Source: Parcubacteria group bacterium (GTDB lineage Bacteria; Patescibacteria; Paceibacteria; SW-4-49-11). Taken from it: DNA of 64,000 nt. Shown here one piece after another: positions 32,918 to 42,046 of the stretch. Position 1 is the stretch's first letter; each line of letters begins with the position of its first letter. The DNA is taken from NCBI GenBank assembly GCA_943354045.1, contig CALRBF010000001.1:62001-126000 (forward strand), written 5' to 3'. A model generated the notes under the pieces. The model searched no databases and was not told the origin of the DNA. It saw only the letters and a program-made list of their open reading frames with translations. Both the position numbers and the translations under genes were made by a program.

Positions 32918-33541
32918 TTAATCTTTATGTCTTGGTGGATGCCATTTATGTAATGGTTTATAATCTCCTCCAAATATTCCAATATCCATAGTCGCAGTTA
33001 ATACTGCTCGCATACATTGATATTCTGCATTAAAATCATGAGTACCTGCTACCCATTGAGCAGTATTATCATTAGTAATATCTTCTGCATCTAATAAATC
33101 CATAATTTCTTCTGGTTGATACCATTGTATTTGTTCTATCTCTTCTTTTTGTAAAGTAAGTGCTGAGATATCTCCATCAAATACGGTAAGAAAATCTCTT
33201 ACCCAAACATGAGCTGATTTAATTTTACTGGTTCTCCAAGGAATTAATTGAAATGGATTTACGCTTAGTCCAATTTCTTCTCCTAGTTCTTTGAGGGCAC
33301 TAATTTTAAATGATTCCCCCTCAGTTACATGTCCTCCAAAATGAGTAGACCACGCTCCTGGAGCAAATTCTTTATCAAATGATCTCTGATGACAAAGTAT
33401 TTGTCCTAAACTGTTGAGTACAAATATATTGGTAGTACGACACCATAACCCTTTTTCATAGAGTTCTTTGCGTGAAACATGCTCCCCTGTGGGTTCACCT
33501 GTTTCAGGATTAATAACTTGTAGCATTTCTTGTTGTGACAT
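32918..33541 (-). CDS. Nudix hydrolase, IPP-isomerase/YfcD-like
   Basis: 207 residues from ATG 33541. An ATG 30 bp upstream would lie beyond the -10 box and is rejected. The Nudix region is GGHVTEGESFKISALKELGEEIG (about 85-107 in part), preceded by WCRTTNIFVLNSLGQILCHQR, the pattern of YfcD-like and isopentenyl-diphosphate isomerase-like Nudix proteins that begin with a dipeptide-rich NPETGEPTGE. It may isomerise IPP or hydrolyse a nucleotide. Near-leaderless transcript. Confidence 0.82.
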   Translation of the reverse strand: MSQQEMLQVINPETGEPTGEHVSRKELYEKGLWCRTTNIFVLNSLGQILCHQRSFDKEFAPGAWSTHFGGHVTEGESFKISALKELGEEIGLSVNPFQLIPWRTSKIKSAHVWVRDFLTVFDGDISALTLQKEEIEQIQWYQPEEIMDLLDAEDITNDNTAQWVAGTHDFNAEYQCMRAVLTATMDIGIFGGDYKPLHKWHPPRHKD

Positions 33542-33551
33542 ATTAAGAATA

Positions 33552-33580
33552 ATTATATCATATATTGACAATTATTGCAA
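33552..33580 (-). promoter_or_regulatory. Promoter deciding the start of the YfcD-like gene
   Basis: Minus strand TTGCAA (33580-33575), 17-bp spacer, TATAAT (33557-33552). The predicted start of transcription is about 4 nt before ATG 33541. Confidence 0.7.
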
Positions 33581-33596
33581 AGATTTATATTCTTTT

Positions 33597-33674
33597 CCAC
33601 CCCAACAAGCAAGCTTGTCACCCCTCTCTCCCTACGGGAGATAAATTGAGGGGTGTGCCCATAGGGCGGGGTAG
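33597..33674. repeat. GC-rich cloverleaf-like intergenic palindromic element
   Basis: Outer stem CCACCCC (33597-33603) with GGGGTAG (33668-33674, one mismatch). Inside are three hairpins: ACAAG/CTTGT (about 33605-33618), CACCCCTC-TCTCCC/GGGAGA...GAGGGGTG (33619-33632/33636-33655), and GCCC/GGGC (33657-33660/33664-33667). It is much more GC-rich than its surroundings. It resembles REP/MITE-like palindromic repeats; only one copy was seen here. Confidence 0.6.
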
Positions 33675-33809
33675 AGCACATAATTTGACCCTATAATAAG
33701 TATATGTTAGTGTATAAGTGACCACTTGCTGTGTTAATTTGTATCACTCAGTTCAAGTCCGACCTCTTGTGCTCATGACTATTCCACCCTGATTAGGAGT
33801 TGACTAGCT

Positions 33810-34052
33810 ATGAAACATTTTCCTTGTCCAGCAGAAGAGAATGCTATCATTAACTTGATGGCTAGTAGCTCTTCTATCTCAGAATGGAAACGCAATGCTG
33901 AGACTATTCGGCATTGGTATAATGGAGCTTTTCCCCCATTCTGGACCACCCTACTGTACGAAAAACCCAACAGTGAAAGTCAATCCGTATTTGAAAGAGC
34001 CCAATCCAAATGGCGATTGCGTCTATCCGGAAGAAAAGCTGGGCATATTTGA
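33810..34052 (+). CDS. Small hypothetical protein, 80 aa
   Basis: An ATG preceded by AGGAG 10 nt upstream, ending TGA 7 bp before an intrinsic terminator on the same strand, which argues for a real gene. The protein is W-rich in the middle (SISEWKRNAETIRHWYNGAF, FPPFWTTLL) and ends basic (RLRLSGRKAGHI); no membrane helix. No family recognised. GC content and codon use differ from neighbours, so it may have been acquired with the cloverleaf repeat just upstream. Confidence 0.5.
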   Translation: MKHFPCPAEENAIINLMASSSSISEWKRNAETIRHWYNGAFPPFWTTLLYEKPNSESQSVFERAQSKWRLRLSGRKAGHI

Positions 34053-34059
34053 TTTGAGT

Positions 34060-34092
34060 GTCCCTCATATCATTTCATGAGGGACTTTTTTA
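34060..34092 (+). terminator. Intrinsic terminator
   Basis: Stem GTCCCTCAT/ATGAGGGAC (34060-34068/34077-34085) with 8-nt loop and T6 run; the run overlaps the convergent msrA stop. Confidence 0.85.
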
Positions 34093-34644
34093 TTCTAGAT
34101 ACTTCCAATTAATATGCTTTTGCTCTCGAATTTGACAAGTTTTTTGTACAAATCCTTCTCTTCCCGAACCTACACGATATCGTTGATAATGTTGTGGATT
34201 TTTTTCTGAATATTGTTGATGATAATCTTCAGCTGGGTAAAATTCTGTTCTTGGTAATATATCTACTTGTATTGCTTCTGTATATAGACCGGAATCATCT
34301 AATTCTTGCAATGTATCTTGCGCAATATTTTGCTCTAATTGATCTGAATAATATATTGCTGTTTTATAATTCTCTCCCCTATCTCCAAATTGTCCGCCAT
34401 CATCAGTGGGGTCAATATGGTCCAGGAAAAATTGCGTTAATAGTCTAAAATTTGTCTTATTCTCATCATATATTACCTGTACAACTTCGCGATGTTCAGT
34501 ATTATGACTACTGACATCTTCATAATTAGCAGTCTCAGCCCTACCTCCCATATAGCCTGATATGACATCCTCTACTCCTGAAGCTTGCCGCAAATCATGC
34601 TCTACGCACCAAAAACATCCTCCTGCAAAAACTATTTCTTTCAT
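34090..34644 (-). CDS. msrA: Peptide methionine sulfoxide reductase MsrA
   Basis: 184 residues. The catalytic GGCFWCVE (about 8-15) is the MsrA signature, with SGYMGGRAETANYEDVSSHN and DPTDDGGQFGDRGENYKTAI following in order. It reduces methionine-S-sulfoxide in proteins using thioredoxin. There is no fused MsrB domain. The resolving Cys may be in the tail (KTCQIREQKH). It lies 11 bp after tsaD. Confidence 0.95.
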   Translation of the reverse strand: MKEIVFAGGCFWCVEHDLRQASGVEDVISGYMGGRAETANYEDVSSHNTEHREVVQVIYDENKTNFRLLTQFFLDHIDPTDDGGQFGDRGENYKTAIYYSDQLEQNIAQDTLQELDDSGLYTEAIQVDILPRTEFYPAEDYHQQYSEKNPQHYQRYRVGSGREGFVQKTCQIREQKHINWKYLE

Positions 34645-34655
34645 ATTATTGTTAT

Positions 34656-35672
34656 TTATACCACCAAATTCCCATTTACTTTATTTGGTCTATTGTCAAT
34701 AGTATGAATAATATCTAAACAAGCGACTACGCCTATCATAATTGCATTATCTGTGGATAAGATTTTATTAGGGACTAATAATTCTATTCCATTTTGCTGA
34801 GCATAATGTTCAAAAGCCTGCCGTAATTTTGTATTAGCGGTTACCCCACCTCCAATTACTACTTGATTGACATTATATTCATTGACAGCCCAATTCAATT
34901 TTGCTATTAGTACATCGATAACAGCTTGCTCAAAGCTGGCACAAATATTGGCAATATCAGTATCATTTTGCGGTGGATTATCGCGAATATAATATAATAC
35001 TGCAGTTTTTAGCCCAGAAAATGACATATTTCCATTACCAGAACTCATCATTGGTCTTGGGAAAGCTATTGCATCTGCATCTCCACTTTGAGCTAACTTA
35101 GAGATTTTGGGCCCTCCTGGATATCCTAAATTAAGCATTTTTGCCACCTTATCAAAAGCCTCTCCCGCGGCATCATCTTGAGTAATACCTACAATTTCAT
35201 ACTCATTATACGCTTTGACTAAAACCAGCTCAGTATGCCCACCTGATATGGTATAGGCGATAAATGGATAGCTTAGGGGTATAGAACCCTCTAATGCCTC
35301 ATTTAATAATCCAGAGAACATATGTCCATGCATATGATTAACAGGTATCAAGGGCACTCCTAATACTTCTGCCAATAAACTTGCCATATTTACTCCTACG
35401 AATAATGATGGCTCAAGCCCTGGACCTACGGTAACTGCAATAGCATCAATATTTCTCCCATTTTGATGAATAAATTCTTGTAACATTCCCGGTAATTTTT
35501 TATTATGTAGCCGAGAAGCAAGTGCTGGCACTACTCCCCCATATTGACTATGCTCTTCTATTTGAGAATATACAATATGATCAAGTACTTTAAAACTCTG
35601 AGTCTCTTTATCAAGACTCAATAAAGCAAGTGCTGTTTCATCACAGGATGTTTCAATAGCAAGTATTTTCAT
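34656..35672 (-). CDS. tsaD: tRNA threonylcarbamoyladenosine transferase TsaD
   Basis: 338 residues. MKILAIETSCDETALAL (1-17), the metal-binding NHMHGHMFSG (about 108-117) and GVTANTKLR are the hallmarks of TsaD/Kae1, which with TsaB/E/C makes t6A37 in ANN-decoding tRNAs. Length is usual. It stands between a GT-like gene and msrA on the minus strand. The C-terminus NGNLVV is short and ordinary. Confidence 0.96.
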   Translation of the reverse strand: MKILAIETSCDETALALLSLDKETQSFKVLDHIVYSQIEEHSQYGGVVPALASRLHNKKLPGMLQEFIHQNGRNIDAIAVTVGPGLEPSLFVGVNMASLLAEVLGVPLIPVNHMHGHMFSGLLNEALEGSIPLSYPFIAYTISGGHTELVLVKAYNEYEIVGITQDDAAGEAFDKVAKMLNLGYPGGPKISKLAQSGDADAIAFPRPMMSSGNGNMSFSGLKTAVLYYIRDNPPQNDTDIANICASFEQAVIDVLIAKLNWAVNEYNVNQVVIGGGVTANTKLRQAFEHYAQQNGIELLVPNKILSTDNAIMIGVVACLDIIHTIDNRPNKVNGNLVV

Positions 35673-35713
35673 ATATGTATAGTTTGCCAGATTTAATCCC
35701 TTGAGTCAAATAC

Positions 35714-36715
35714 TTATACTTTGGCTAATAATTGAGCCCAAAATTGAGCGATTGCTTGATAACTATATTTCCTTTGAAATTGTGCTGAAGCATAATCTCG
35801 AATCTCTCGTTTTTTTGATTCATTTCTTTGTAAAACATCAATACAAGCGGTAAGCTGACTCGTAGATGATTGATTATAATATAATGCTCCCCTCCCTAAT
35901 AATGTCTGATATATTTCTTCTCTTGGAGCAATTACAATGGTTCCAGAAGCTAATGCATTCAATATATGATAACTAATAATCTCATCAATAGGCCCACTCA
36001 CTATCAGACAATCTAATAATTCATATATGATTGGTAATTCATTTTGAATTCCTTGTGGTAATACAAAACTGCCTTTTTGATACTGTACATCATACCATTC
36101 ACAATTATTATACTCGAGATAAGAAATTAACTCACTACTCATAGAGCCCACATGGCCACATACAAATGCTTTCTGAATAACTTGATTTTCATATTGTACC
36201 AATCCAGTATTCTGTTTAATATCTAATACCAATTGGGTATCAAGATCAAGAAAATGTTGATAATTAATACGGGGAAATGGGCTATAGGCTATTCTTTTTT
36301 GAAAATTTACCCGAGCAGTATATTCAGAATAGATATTCATTACATATCCTGCTATTTCTTTTTCAAGTAAAGAATTATAAACTCGAACTCGCTGAATAGT
36401 AGGATTTTGTCTCAAATTCCAGGTAATGAATTGTGGTATATTCCCTATCTCTATACAAATATCTATAGTATAATTTTGTATCAATTCTCTCATTGATTGA
36501 TAATCATTGAGCTTAAATATTGAGCGAGATAATAGATGAACAGTATCAATATCTACAATTGAGCGAGCTATATCAGCTAAATCTGAATCCCACATCACAA
36601 ATTGAATTGTTGATCTCAGATTTTGCTTGATTTGATGAAACAGTTGAAACCAATGAATTGCTTGCTCTCTTTCACAATCTATCAGTACGGCTATGTGGTG
36701 AACTTTTCGAATCAT
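35714..36715 (-). CDS. Glycosyltransferase-like protein (divergent GT-B)
   Basis: 333 residues. The C-terminal part, YHILNALASGTIVIAPREEI (about 247-266), is the donor-site pattern of GT4-like GT-B enzymes, and the fold appears to have two Rossmann halves. The N-terminal half lacks the glycine-rich loop. It may be a divergent or inactive glycosyltransferase. It starts 5 bp after mltG ends and sits in the cell-wall gene run. Confidence 0.55.
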   Translation of the reverse strand: MIRKVHHIAVLIDCEREQAIHWFQLFHQIKQNLRSTIQFVMWDSDLADIARSIVDIDTVHLLSRSIFKLNDYQSMRELIQNYTIDICIEIGNIPQFITWNLRQNPTIQRVRVYNSLLEKEIAGYVMNIYSEYTARVNFQKRIAYSPFPRINYQHFLDLDTQLVLDIKQNTGLVQYENQVIQKAFVCGHVGSMSSELISYLEYNNCEWYDVQYQKGSFVLPQGIQNELPIIYELLDCLIVSGPIDEIISYHILNALASGTIVIAPREEIYQTLLGRGALYYNQSSTSQLTACIDVLQRNESKKREIRDYASAQFQRKYSYQAIAQFWAQLLAKV

Positions 36716-36720
36716 ATACT

Positions 36721-37716
36721 TTATGGAAGATATTGTTGTTTAGCCTTGATATGCTCCTCAAAGGTTTTAGAAAATACTGTCTTGGGGGGATTATCTCGAG
36801 TTGTGAGGAAAAAATAATAATCACTTGAAGTAGGATTAATAACTGCTTTTATAGCCTCAACACTTGGATTAGTAATAGGTCCTGGAGGAAGTCCAGTAAT
36901 TTGATACGTATTATAGGGAGAATCAATTTTTAAGTCATCTAAGGTAGATTGTGATCTCCCTGATTGCGTAATAAAATTAATTGTCGCATCACTTTGTAAT
37001 TTCATTCCATCTTTCAATCTATTCAAGAATATCCCCGCTACAATTTGCCTATCCTTTGGAATAGAAACCTCTTTTTCTACAATGGAAGCTAATATTAAGA
37101 CTTGATAACTTGATAAAGTATCTGTAGCCTTAAGATTAGGTAATGCTTTTTTTTGAAAATTATTTACCATTTTGATAATCACATCTTCAGCACTCGCATC
37201 ATCAAAAAATCGATAGGTATCAGGATACAAATATCCTTGTAATGATTTATTTTCTATAAAGTCATATTGAGTTGTATCAAATTTCTCAGTTGCTTTTACA
37301 AAATTTGCTCTATTAAAACTAAGACCTGATTCTAAAATATCTCCTATTTCATAAATATCTGAACCCTCTGGAATAGTTATAGTGACTTCGGGCCTTGTCA
37401 ATAAACCTCGAGCTATCATTTTGATAACCTGATCGGTATTCATTGTTTTGGGAATGGTATAAGTTGCTGGCTTGGGACTTAATCTCCTAAATGCAATATA
37501 AAAATTCAAACCATCTGTTTTAGAAATAATATTGTTTTTTTGTAAATTAACAATAATAGTATCCCAAGATTCATTTTCCTTTACCTGAAAGGTCACTGAC
37601 TCCTGTATGGTAACAGGAGCACCCAAAGTATTGACTACATTTACAATATAAACAGCTCCTGCAATACCTATAATAAATATTATTAATAATACCCAATATA
37701 TGATTTTCTTAATCAT
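36721..37716 (-). CDS. mltG: Endolytic transglycosylase MltG
   Basis: 331 residues with an N-terminal transmembrane anchor (about 6-28), then a LysM-like region with VKENESWDTIIVNLQKNNII and the YceG catalytic region: ILASIVEKEVSIPKDRQIVA (catalytic Glu) and LQSDATINF ... LPPGPITNPS. MltG cleaves nascent glycan strands near the membrane and sets chain length. Typical size. It is placed 4 bp downstream of manC. Confidence 0.94.
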   Translation of the reverse strand: MIKKIIYWVLLIIFIIGIAGAVYIVNVVNTLGAPVTIQESVTFQVKENESWDTIIVNLQKNNIISKTDGLNFYIAFRRLSPKPATYTIPKTMNTDQVIKMIARGLLTRPEVTITIPEGSDIYEIGDILESGLSFNRANFVKATEKFDTTQYDFIENKSLQGYLYPDTYRFFDDASAEDVIIKMVNNFQKKALPNLKATDTLSSYQVLILASIVEKEVSIPKDRQIVAGIFLNRLKDGMKLQSDATINFITQSGRSQSTLDDLKIDSPYNTYQITGLPPGPITNPSVEAIKAVINPTSSDYYFFLTTRDNPPKTVFSKTFEEHIKAKQQYLP

Positions 37717-37720
37717 ATGT

Positions 37721-38791
37721 TTATACTTTATCTTCTAGATCAGCTGACTTCAATAAAGCATTGATTTGCTTTACATCTTGAACCTTATCAATATGAGATA
37801 CTAATAAAGCATCTTCAGTCTCTACTATAACTATATCACGAATTCCAATTGTGGCAATAATTTTATCCTTATTATGAGAATGTACCAATATATGTTCTGA
37901 ATCAATATCAAAATGTTTAGAGCTTCCTTTATGAGTTACTGTAATATCATCTACTTGCAACATATCTTTAAGCGCCGACCAAGAACCAATATCACTCCAG
38001 CCAATATCAGCAGGGATTACTGCAATATGATTAGCTTTTTCCATAATTCCATAGTCAAAACTAATAGCATCTGTTTGATGATATAACTCTTCTATATTTG
38101 CTTCTTTATGTAATTCTATATCGACTAAAATTTTTGCAGTATCTGGTAAATATTCTTGATACATTGATGCTAATGTCTGTTTTTGTACCACAAACATACC
38201 CGAATTCCAAACATAATGCCCATCAGCAAGATATTCTGTTGCTGTTTTGAAATCTGGTTTTTCTACAAAGGCATCAACCGCATATACTGATATATCCTGA
38301 TTCTCCACCAGAGAATCTTGACTATATTTGATATATCCATATCCTGTCTCTGGAGCAGTTGGGGTTATACCTAGAGTAATAATATATTCTGGAGATTGTT
38401 GCAAAAATTCATCTGCAATTTGTAATATATGACATAATTCTTGAGGCTTATGAATATAATGATCCGCCGCCAAAAAGGCAATAGCTTCATCAGACCTTGC
38501 CTCAACCGATATGCTCGCAAGCCCAATTGCAGGTGCTGTATCTCTTTTTTCTGGTTCTAAAATAATATGATTAGCTGCAAGATCTGGTAATTCTTGTAAT
38601 ACTTCCTCTCTATATTGCTGATTTGTTGCAATATAAATATCCTCTAAACTAAAATGACTTAATAATCGCTTTACTGTCATTTGCAACATTGTCTCCTCAC
38701 CGAATAATGGTTGAAATTGTTTGGGCTTAGATATACGGCTCAGAGGCCATAATCGTGTTCCGGTCCCCCCTGCCATAATAATAATTTTCAT
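37721..38791 (-). CDS. manC: Mannose-1-phosphate guanylyltransferase
   Basis: 356 residues. GGTGTRLWPLSR (8-19) is the pyrophosphorylase signature, with FVEKPD (near 173) and the C-terminal left-handed helix-like part. It makes GDP-mannose from mannose-1-P and GTP, feeding the surface glycosyltransferases. The type II isomerase domain of ManC-PMI bifunctional enzymes is absent. It lies 11 bp after uppS. Confidence 0.93.
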   Translation of the reverse strand: MKIIIMAGGTGTRLWPLSRISKPKQFQPLFGEETMLQMTVKRLLSHFSLEDIYIATNQQYREEVLQELPDLAANHIILEPEKRDTAPAIGLASISVEARSDEAIAFLAADHYIHKPQELCHILQIADEFLQQSPEYIITLGITPTAPETGYGYIKYSQDSLVENQDISVYAVDAFVEKPDFKTATEYLADGHYVWNSGMFVVQKQTLASMYQEYLPDTAKILVDIELHKEANIEELYHQTDAISFDYGIMEKANHIAVIPADIGWSDIGSWSALKDMLQVDDITVTHKGSSKHFDIDSEHILVHSHNKDKIIATIGIRDIVIVETEDALLVSHIDKVQDVKQINALLKSADLEDKV

Positions 38792-38802
38792 ATCTATACC
38801 GT

Positions 38803-39501
38803 TTATTTGCCTCTTCTTTGTCCTCTTGTTTTATACTCTGCAATAGCTGCATCAAATTCAGTCATTCCAAAATCTGGATAATTCATATCGGTAAAATAAT
38901 ACTGAGAATTAGCGGTATCCCACATCATAAACCCTACACTATTATGAGGCTCGCCTCCTGTACGAATTAATAAATCTACTGGGGGTAAATCTTTCGTATA
39001 TAATGATTGCTTAATAAGTTCTGGGGTGACTATTAAGTCTGGGTTTTGTAATTTTTGTTCACTAATAGATTGAATTGCTTTTAACATTTCCTCATCTCCA
39101 TTATATCCTAGGAGAAAATTAAGAGTGTAATTAGAGTATCCTTGCGTTGTATCAATGACTTTTTGAATAATTTTTTGTAGTGATTCTGGGAATAATTCTT
39201 GCCAGCGGCCTAAAATGTTTACTCTTATCCCTTGCTTGTGAATTTCTTTATAAGTCAGTAAATTTTGAAGATGTTTTTGAAATCCTCCATATAAATGCTT
39301 AACTTCATCTTCTGGTCTTTTTACCAAATTATCTAATGAAGCACCCCAAAGTGTTAGGTTTCGAACTCTTCCAATAAAAGCTTTTTCTATAATTTCACGA
39401 GTTCTCTCAAACCCCTCCAAATGTCCTTTTTCTGGGGCCTTTCCATTAGCACGAGCCCAACGACGATTCCCATCAGGAATAATTGCAATATGATCTATCA
39501 T
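38803..39501 (-). CDS. uppS: Isoprenyl (undecaprenyl) diphosphate synthase
   Basis: 232 residues. IIPDGNRRWARANGKAPEKG (7-26) holds the catalytic Asp and the IPP/FPP-binding motif; IRTGGEPHNSVGFMMWDTA near 180-200 is the second signature (usually RTSGE-RxSNFxxWQ, here altered). Cis-prenyltransferases make the C55 lipid carrier for peptidoglycan and surface glycans. It sits in the murG-murC-uppS order. Confidence 0.93.
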   Translation of the reverse strand: MIDHIAIIPDGNRRWARANGKAPEKGHLEGFERTREIIEKAFIGRVRNLTLWGASLDNLVKRPEDEVKHLYGGFQKHLQNLLTYKEIHKQGIRVNILGRWQELFPESLQKIIQKVIDTTQGYSNYTLNFLLGYNGDEEMLKAIQSISEQKLQNPDLIVTPELIKQSLYTKDLPPVDLLIRTGGEPHNSVGFMMWDTANSQYYFTDMNYPDFGMTEFDAAIAEYKTRGQRRGK

Positions 39502-39534
39502 AGTATCAGACTTTTATTCATATATTAAAATATA

Positions 39535-40887
39535 TTATACCATATTTTGCGTAATTTTCCAGACATCTCCAGCCCCCATAGTTACAATAATAGTTTCTGG
39601 ACCTTGTATTTGCTTTAAATCAGATATAAGGACTGATTCAGTCTCATATATTGTGATATTTTTATTATGAATAAATGGTAATATATCAGTACTAGTAATT
39701 ATACCCTTTTGTTCTCGGGCTGAAGCATATATTGGGAGAAGATAAATATAATCAGCTTCAGATAAAGCTTTACCAAATTCTTGCAATAAAGCTTGTGTAC
39801 GACTAAAAGTATGTGGCTGAAATACACAATGAATACTATGATGAGGATATTTTTCTCTCAAAGCCTGTAATCCCGCCATAATTTCAGTTGGATGATGAGC
39901 ATAATCATCAATAATAATAACGCCATCCTGTGTTATACCTTTATATTCAAGTCGTCTTTGCGTTCCATGAAATCCAACTAATGCTTTGATACTCTCATTA
40001 ATATCAAATCCTCTTGAGTATAATAAGGCAATACAAGACAAAGCATTCAGGCGATTATGCTCTCCTGCAATAGCTAGTGTTAATTGATTATATTTTATTT
40101 TCTCAATAATAACATTATTATTTTCATCTAAAGTAATATCATTATCTCTATTAAACCCAAATTTGATCATTTTTCTATTTTTATCTTTAATATTAGGGAG
40201 AATATATTGTGCTATATTTTTATCGTCTCCATTGATAATTAAAGGCTTATCTGAGGGCAAATTATCAATTACATTAACAAAGGCTTGATAATAGATATCT
40301 GGGGTTTTAAAAAAATCGGGATGATCATAATCGACATTAAGTATAATTAATCCTCCAATATCAAGATCCAAAAAATGATTCTGATATTCATCCGCCTCTA
40401 CCACTAAATATTTTGAATTTTCATCTCCTATACGAGCATTACCCCCAAATTGAGGGACTACACTCCCAATAACTCCGAAAGGATTTTGATTTAATTCTTG
40501 TAAAGCAAAGGTTAATAAAGCTGAGGTTGTTGTTTTTCCATGAGAGCCTGCTACTGCAATAGTATAATCAAATTGTTTACTAATATTTCCTAAAGCCTGA
40601 CTATAGGTATAAAGAGGAATATTGCGAGATAATACTTCAATTACTTCAGGATTAGTTGGTTCTTTCTCTTCAAGATAATAAGCTCCTGAGACAACCGCAT
40701 ATTCAATTTCAGATGGTATATTGTCAATATGAAAGGGAGATTTAACTGGGATACGGGCTCTATCTAATACCACATCTGTCATAAAAACCTCAGCCACATC
40801 ACTACCCATTACCTGTATTCCTTTTGCTTGCAAAACCTGAGCCAAAGCTGTCATACCAACTCCTTTAATCCCGACCAAATATACCAT
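39535..40887 (-). CDS. murC: UDP-N-acetylmuramate-L-alanine ligase
   Basis: 450 residues. The Rossmann start GIKGVGMTALAQVL (about 6-19), the ATP-binding AGSHGKTTTSALL (near 112) and DDYAHHPTEI (near 327) are MurC signatures. It adds the first amino acid of the peptidoglycan stem peptide. murG is 4 bp upstream. Together with MltG and UppS it shows that the organism makes its own peptidoglycan. Confidence 0.96.
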   Translation of the reverse strand: MVYLVGIKGVGMTALAQVLQAKGIQVMGSDVAEVFMTDVVLDRARIPVKSPFHIDNIPSEIEYAVVSGAYYLEEKEPTNPEVIEVLSRNIPLYTYSQALGNISKQFDYTIAVAGSHGKTTTSALLTFALQELNQNPFGVIGSVVPQFGGNARIGDENSKYLVVEADEYQNHFLDLDIGGLIILNVDYDHPDFFKTPDIYYQAFVNVIDNLPSDKPLIINGDDKNIAQYILPNIKDKNRKMIKFGFNRDNDITLDENNNVIIEKIKYNQLTLAIAGEHNRLNALSCIALLYSRGFDINESIKALVGFHGTQRRLEYKGITQDGVIIIDDYAHHPTEIMAGLQALREKYPHHSIHCVFQPHTFSRTQALLQEFGKALSEADYIYLLPIYASAREQKGIITSTDILPFIHNKNITIYETESVLISDLKQIQGPETIIVTMGAGDVWKITQNMV

Positions 40888-40891
40888 ATAC

Positions 40892-41998
40892 TTATTGATT
40901 TAATGAGAATAATTGTTCAGCAATATGGGTAGCAGCATCTGGAGTTGCAAATTGGACAGTCTGAGCAGACATAGATTCTAAAATATTAGGTTGCCTTAAT
41001 AATTCATCTATTTTCCCGAGTACAATATGAGGAGTAAAATTAGGTTCTTCCAATACAATACTTGCCCCTATTTTTGCCATTTCATAGGCATTAGAACGTT
41101 GCTGTCCTGCATCAACCGTAATAGGTACCAAAATACTCGGCTTATGAGTAAGACAAATATCAGTAATGCTTGATGCTCCCGCTCTTGATATTACTAAATC
41201 AGCAGCCGCATAAGCATGTTTCATATCATTGTCAAGAAATCCCGCATAATGATATAATCTTTCCTGACTTGGAGGAAGTGATTTCTTAACTTTAGATGCG
41301 GCAAGTATATTATTATTCCCTACAATATGAATAATTTCTACACTATTAGTTAAATTGGGTAAAATACTCCAAATCACTTCATTAATAATTCTAGCACCCT
41401 GACTACCACCCACCACTAATAATACAGGCTTTTCAAAAGTTAATTCAAAAACCCTCCCCGCATCTTCACGACTACCCTCAGCAATATCTGGATGAGTCAT
41501 ATTCCCCACAATACTGGTTTTCTTTTCTCCAAAAACAGAAGCCACATTAGGAAATCCAACCGCTACTACACTCGCAAAACGCCCCAAAAATTTATTGGCT
41601 AGTCCCGGCACAGAATCTGATTCATGAATTAATGTGGGTACTTGATATATCCATGATATTAATACTCCTGGAACACTGGCATAGCCACCTTTTCCAAATG
41701 TAATATCTGGCATAAATTTCCAAATATACCATTGTGCTTTGAATAGACCTGCAATTGCTCGGAATATATCAAAGAAATTATCAAAAGAAAAATAGCGCCT
41801 AATTTTACCTGCATATACTGATTTATACGGGATATTATGCGCTTCCAATAATGATTTACCCACCTCATCAAGATGCCCAACTAATAAAAATTCTATAGGG
41901 ATTTGTTTTTCTTGAGCTAATCGTTCTAATTCCTGTTTAACTGCAATAATAGGTAAAATATGACCTCCAGTTCCCCCACTCGCGAATAATACTCTCAT
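40892..41998 (-). CDS. murG: MurG, lipid II synthesis N-acetylglucosaminyltransferase
   Basis: 368 residues. FASGGTGGHILPIIAVKQEL (5-24) is the N-terminal glycine-rich loop of MurG, FGKGGYASVPGVLISW (near 100) the second, and SRAGASSITDIC near 270 the UDP-GlcNAc site. It converts lipid I to lipid II at the membrane. It starts after a 48-bp gap from ligA and runs into murC with a 4-bp gap. Confidence 0.96.
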   Translation of the reverse strand: MRVLFASGGTGGHILPIIAVKQELERLAQEKQIPIEFLLVGHLDEVGKSLLEAHNIPYKSVYAGKIRRYFSFDNFFDIFRAIAGLFKAQWYIWKFMPDITFGKGGYASVPGVLISWIYQVPTLIHESDSVPGLANKFLGRFASVVAVGFPNVASVFGEKKTSIVGNMTHPDIAEGSREDAGRVFELTFEKPVLLVVGGSQGARIINEVIWSILPNLTNSVEIIHIVGNNNILAASKVKKSLPPSQERLYHYAGFLDNDMKHAYAAADLVISRAGASSITDICLTHKPSILVPITVDAGQQRSNAYEMAKIGASIVLEEPNFTPHIVLGKIDELLRQPNILESMSAQTVQFATPDAATHIAEQLFSLNQ

Positions 41999-42046
41999 AT
42001 ATGTTTTGTCTATATAGTATTATTGTATACAAGATTATAGCTTTGG

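Noticed and set aside
33779..33970. 63-residue minus-strand ORF
   Set aside because: Antisense to the 80-aa gene, which has RBS and terminator in its own direction.
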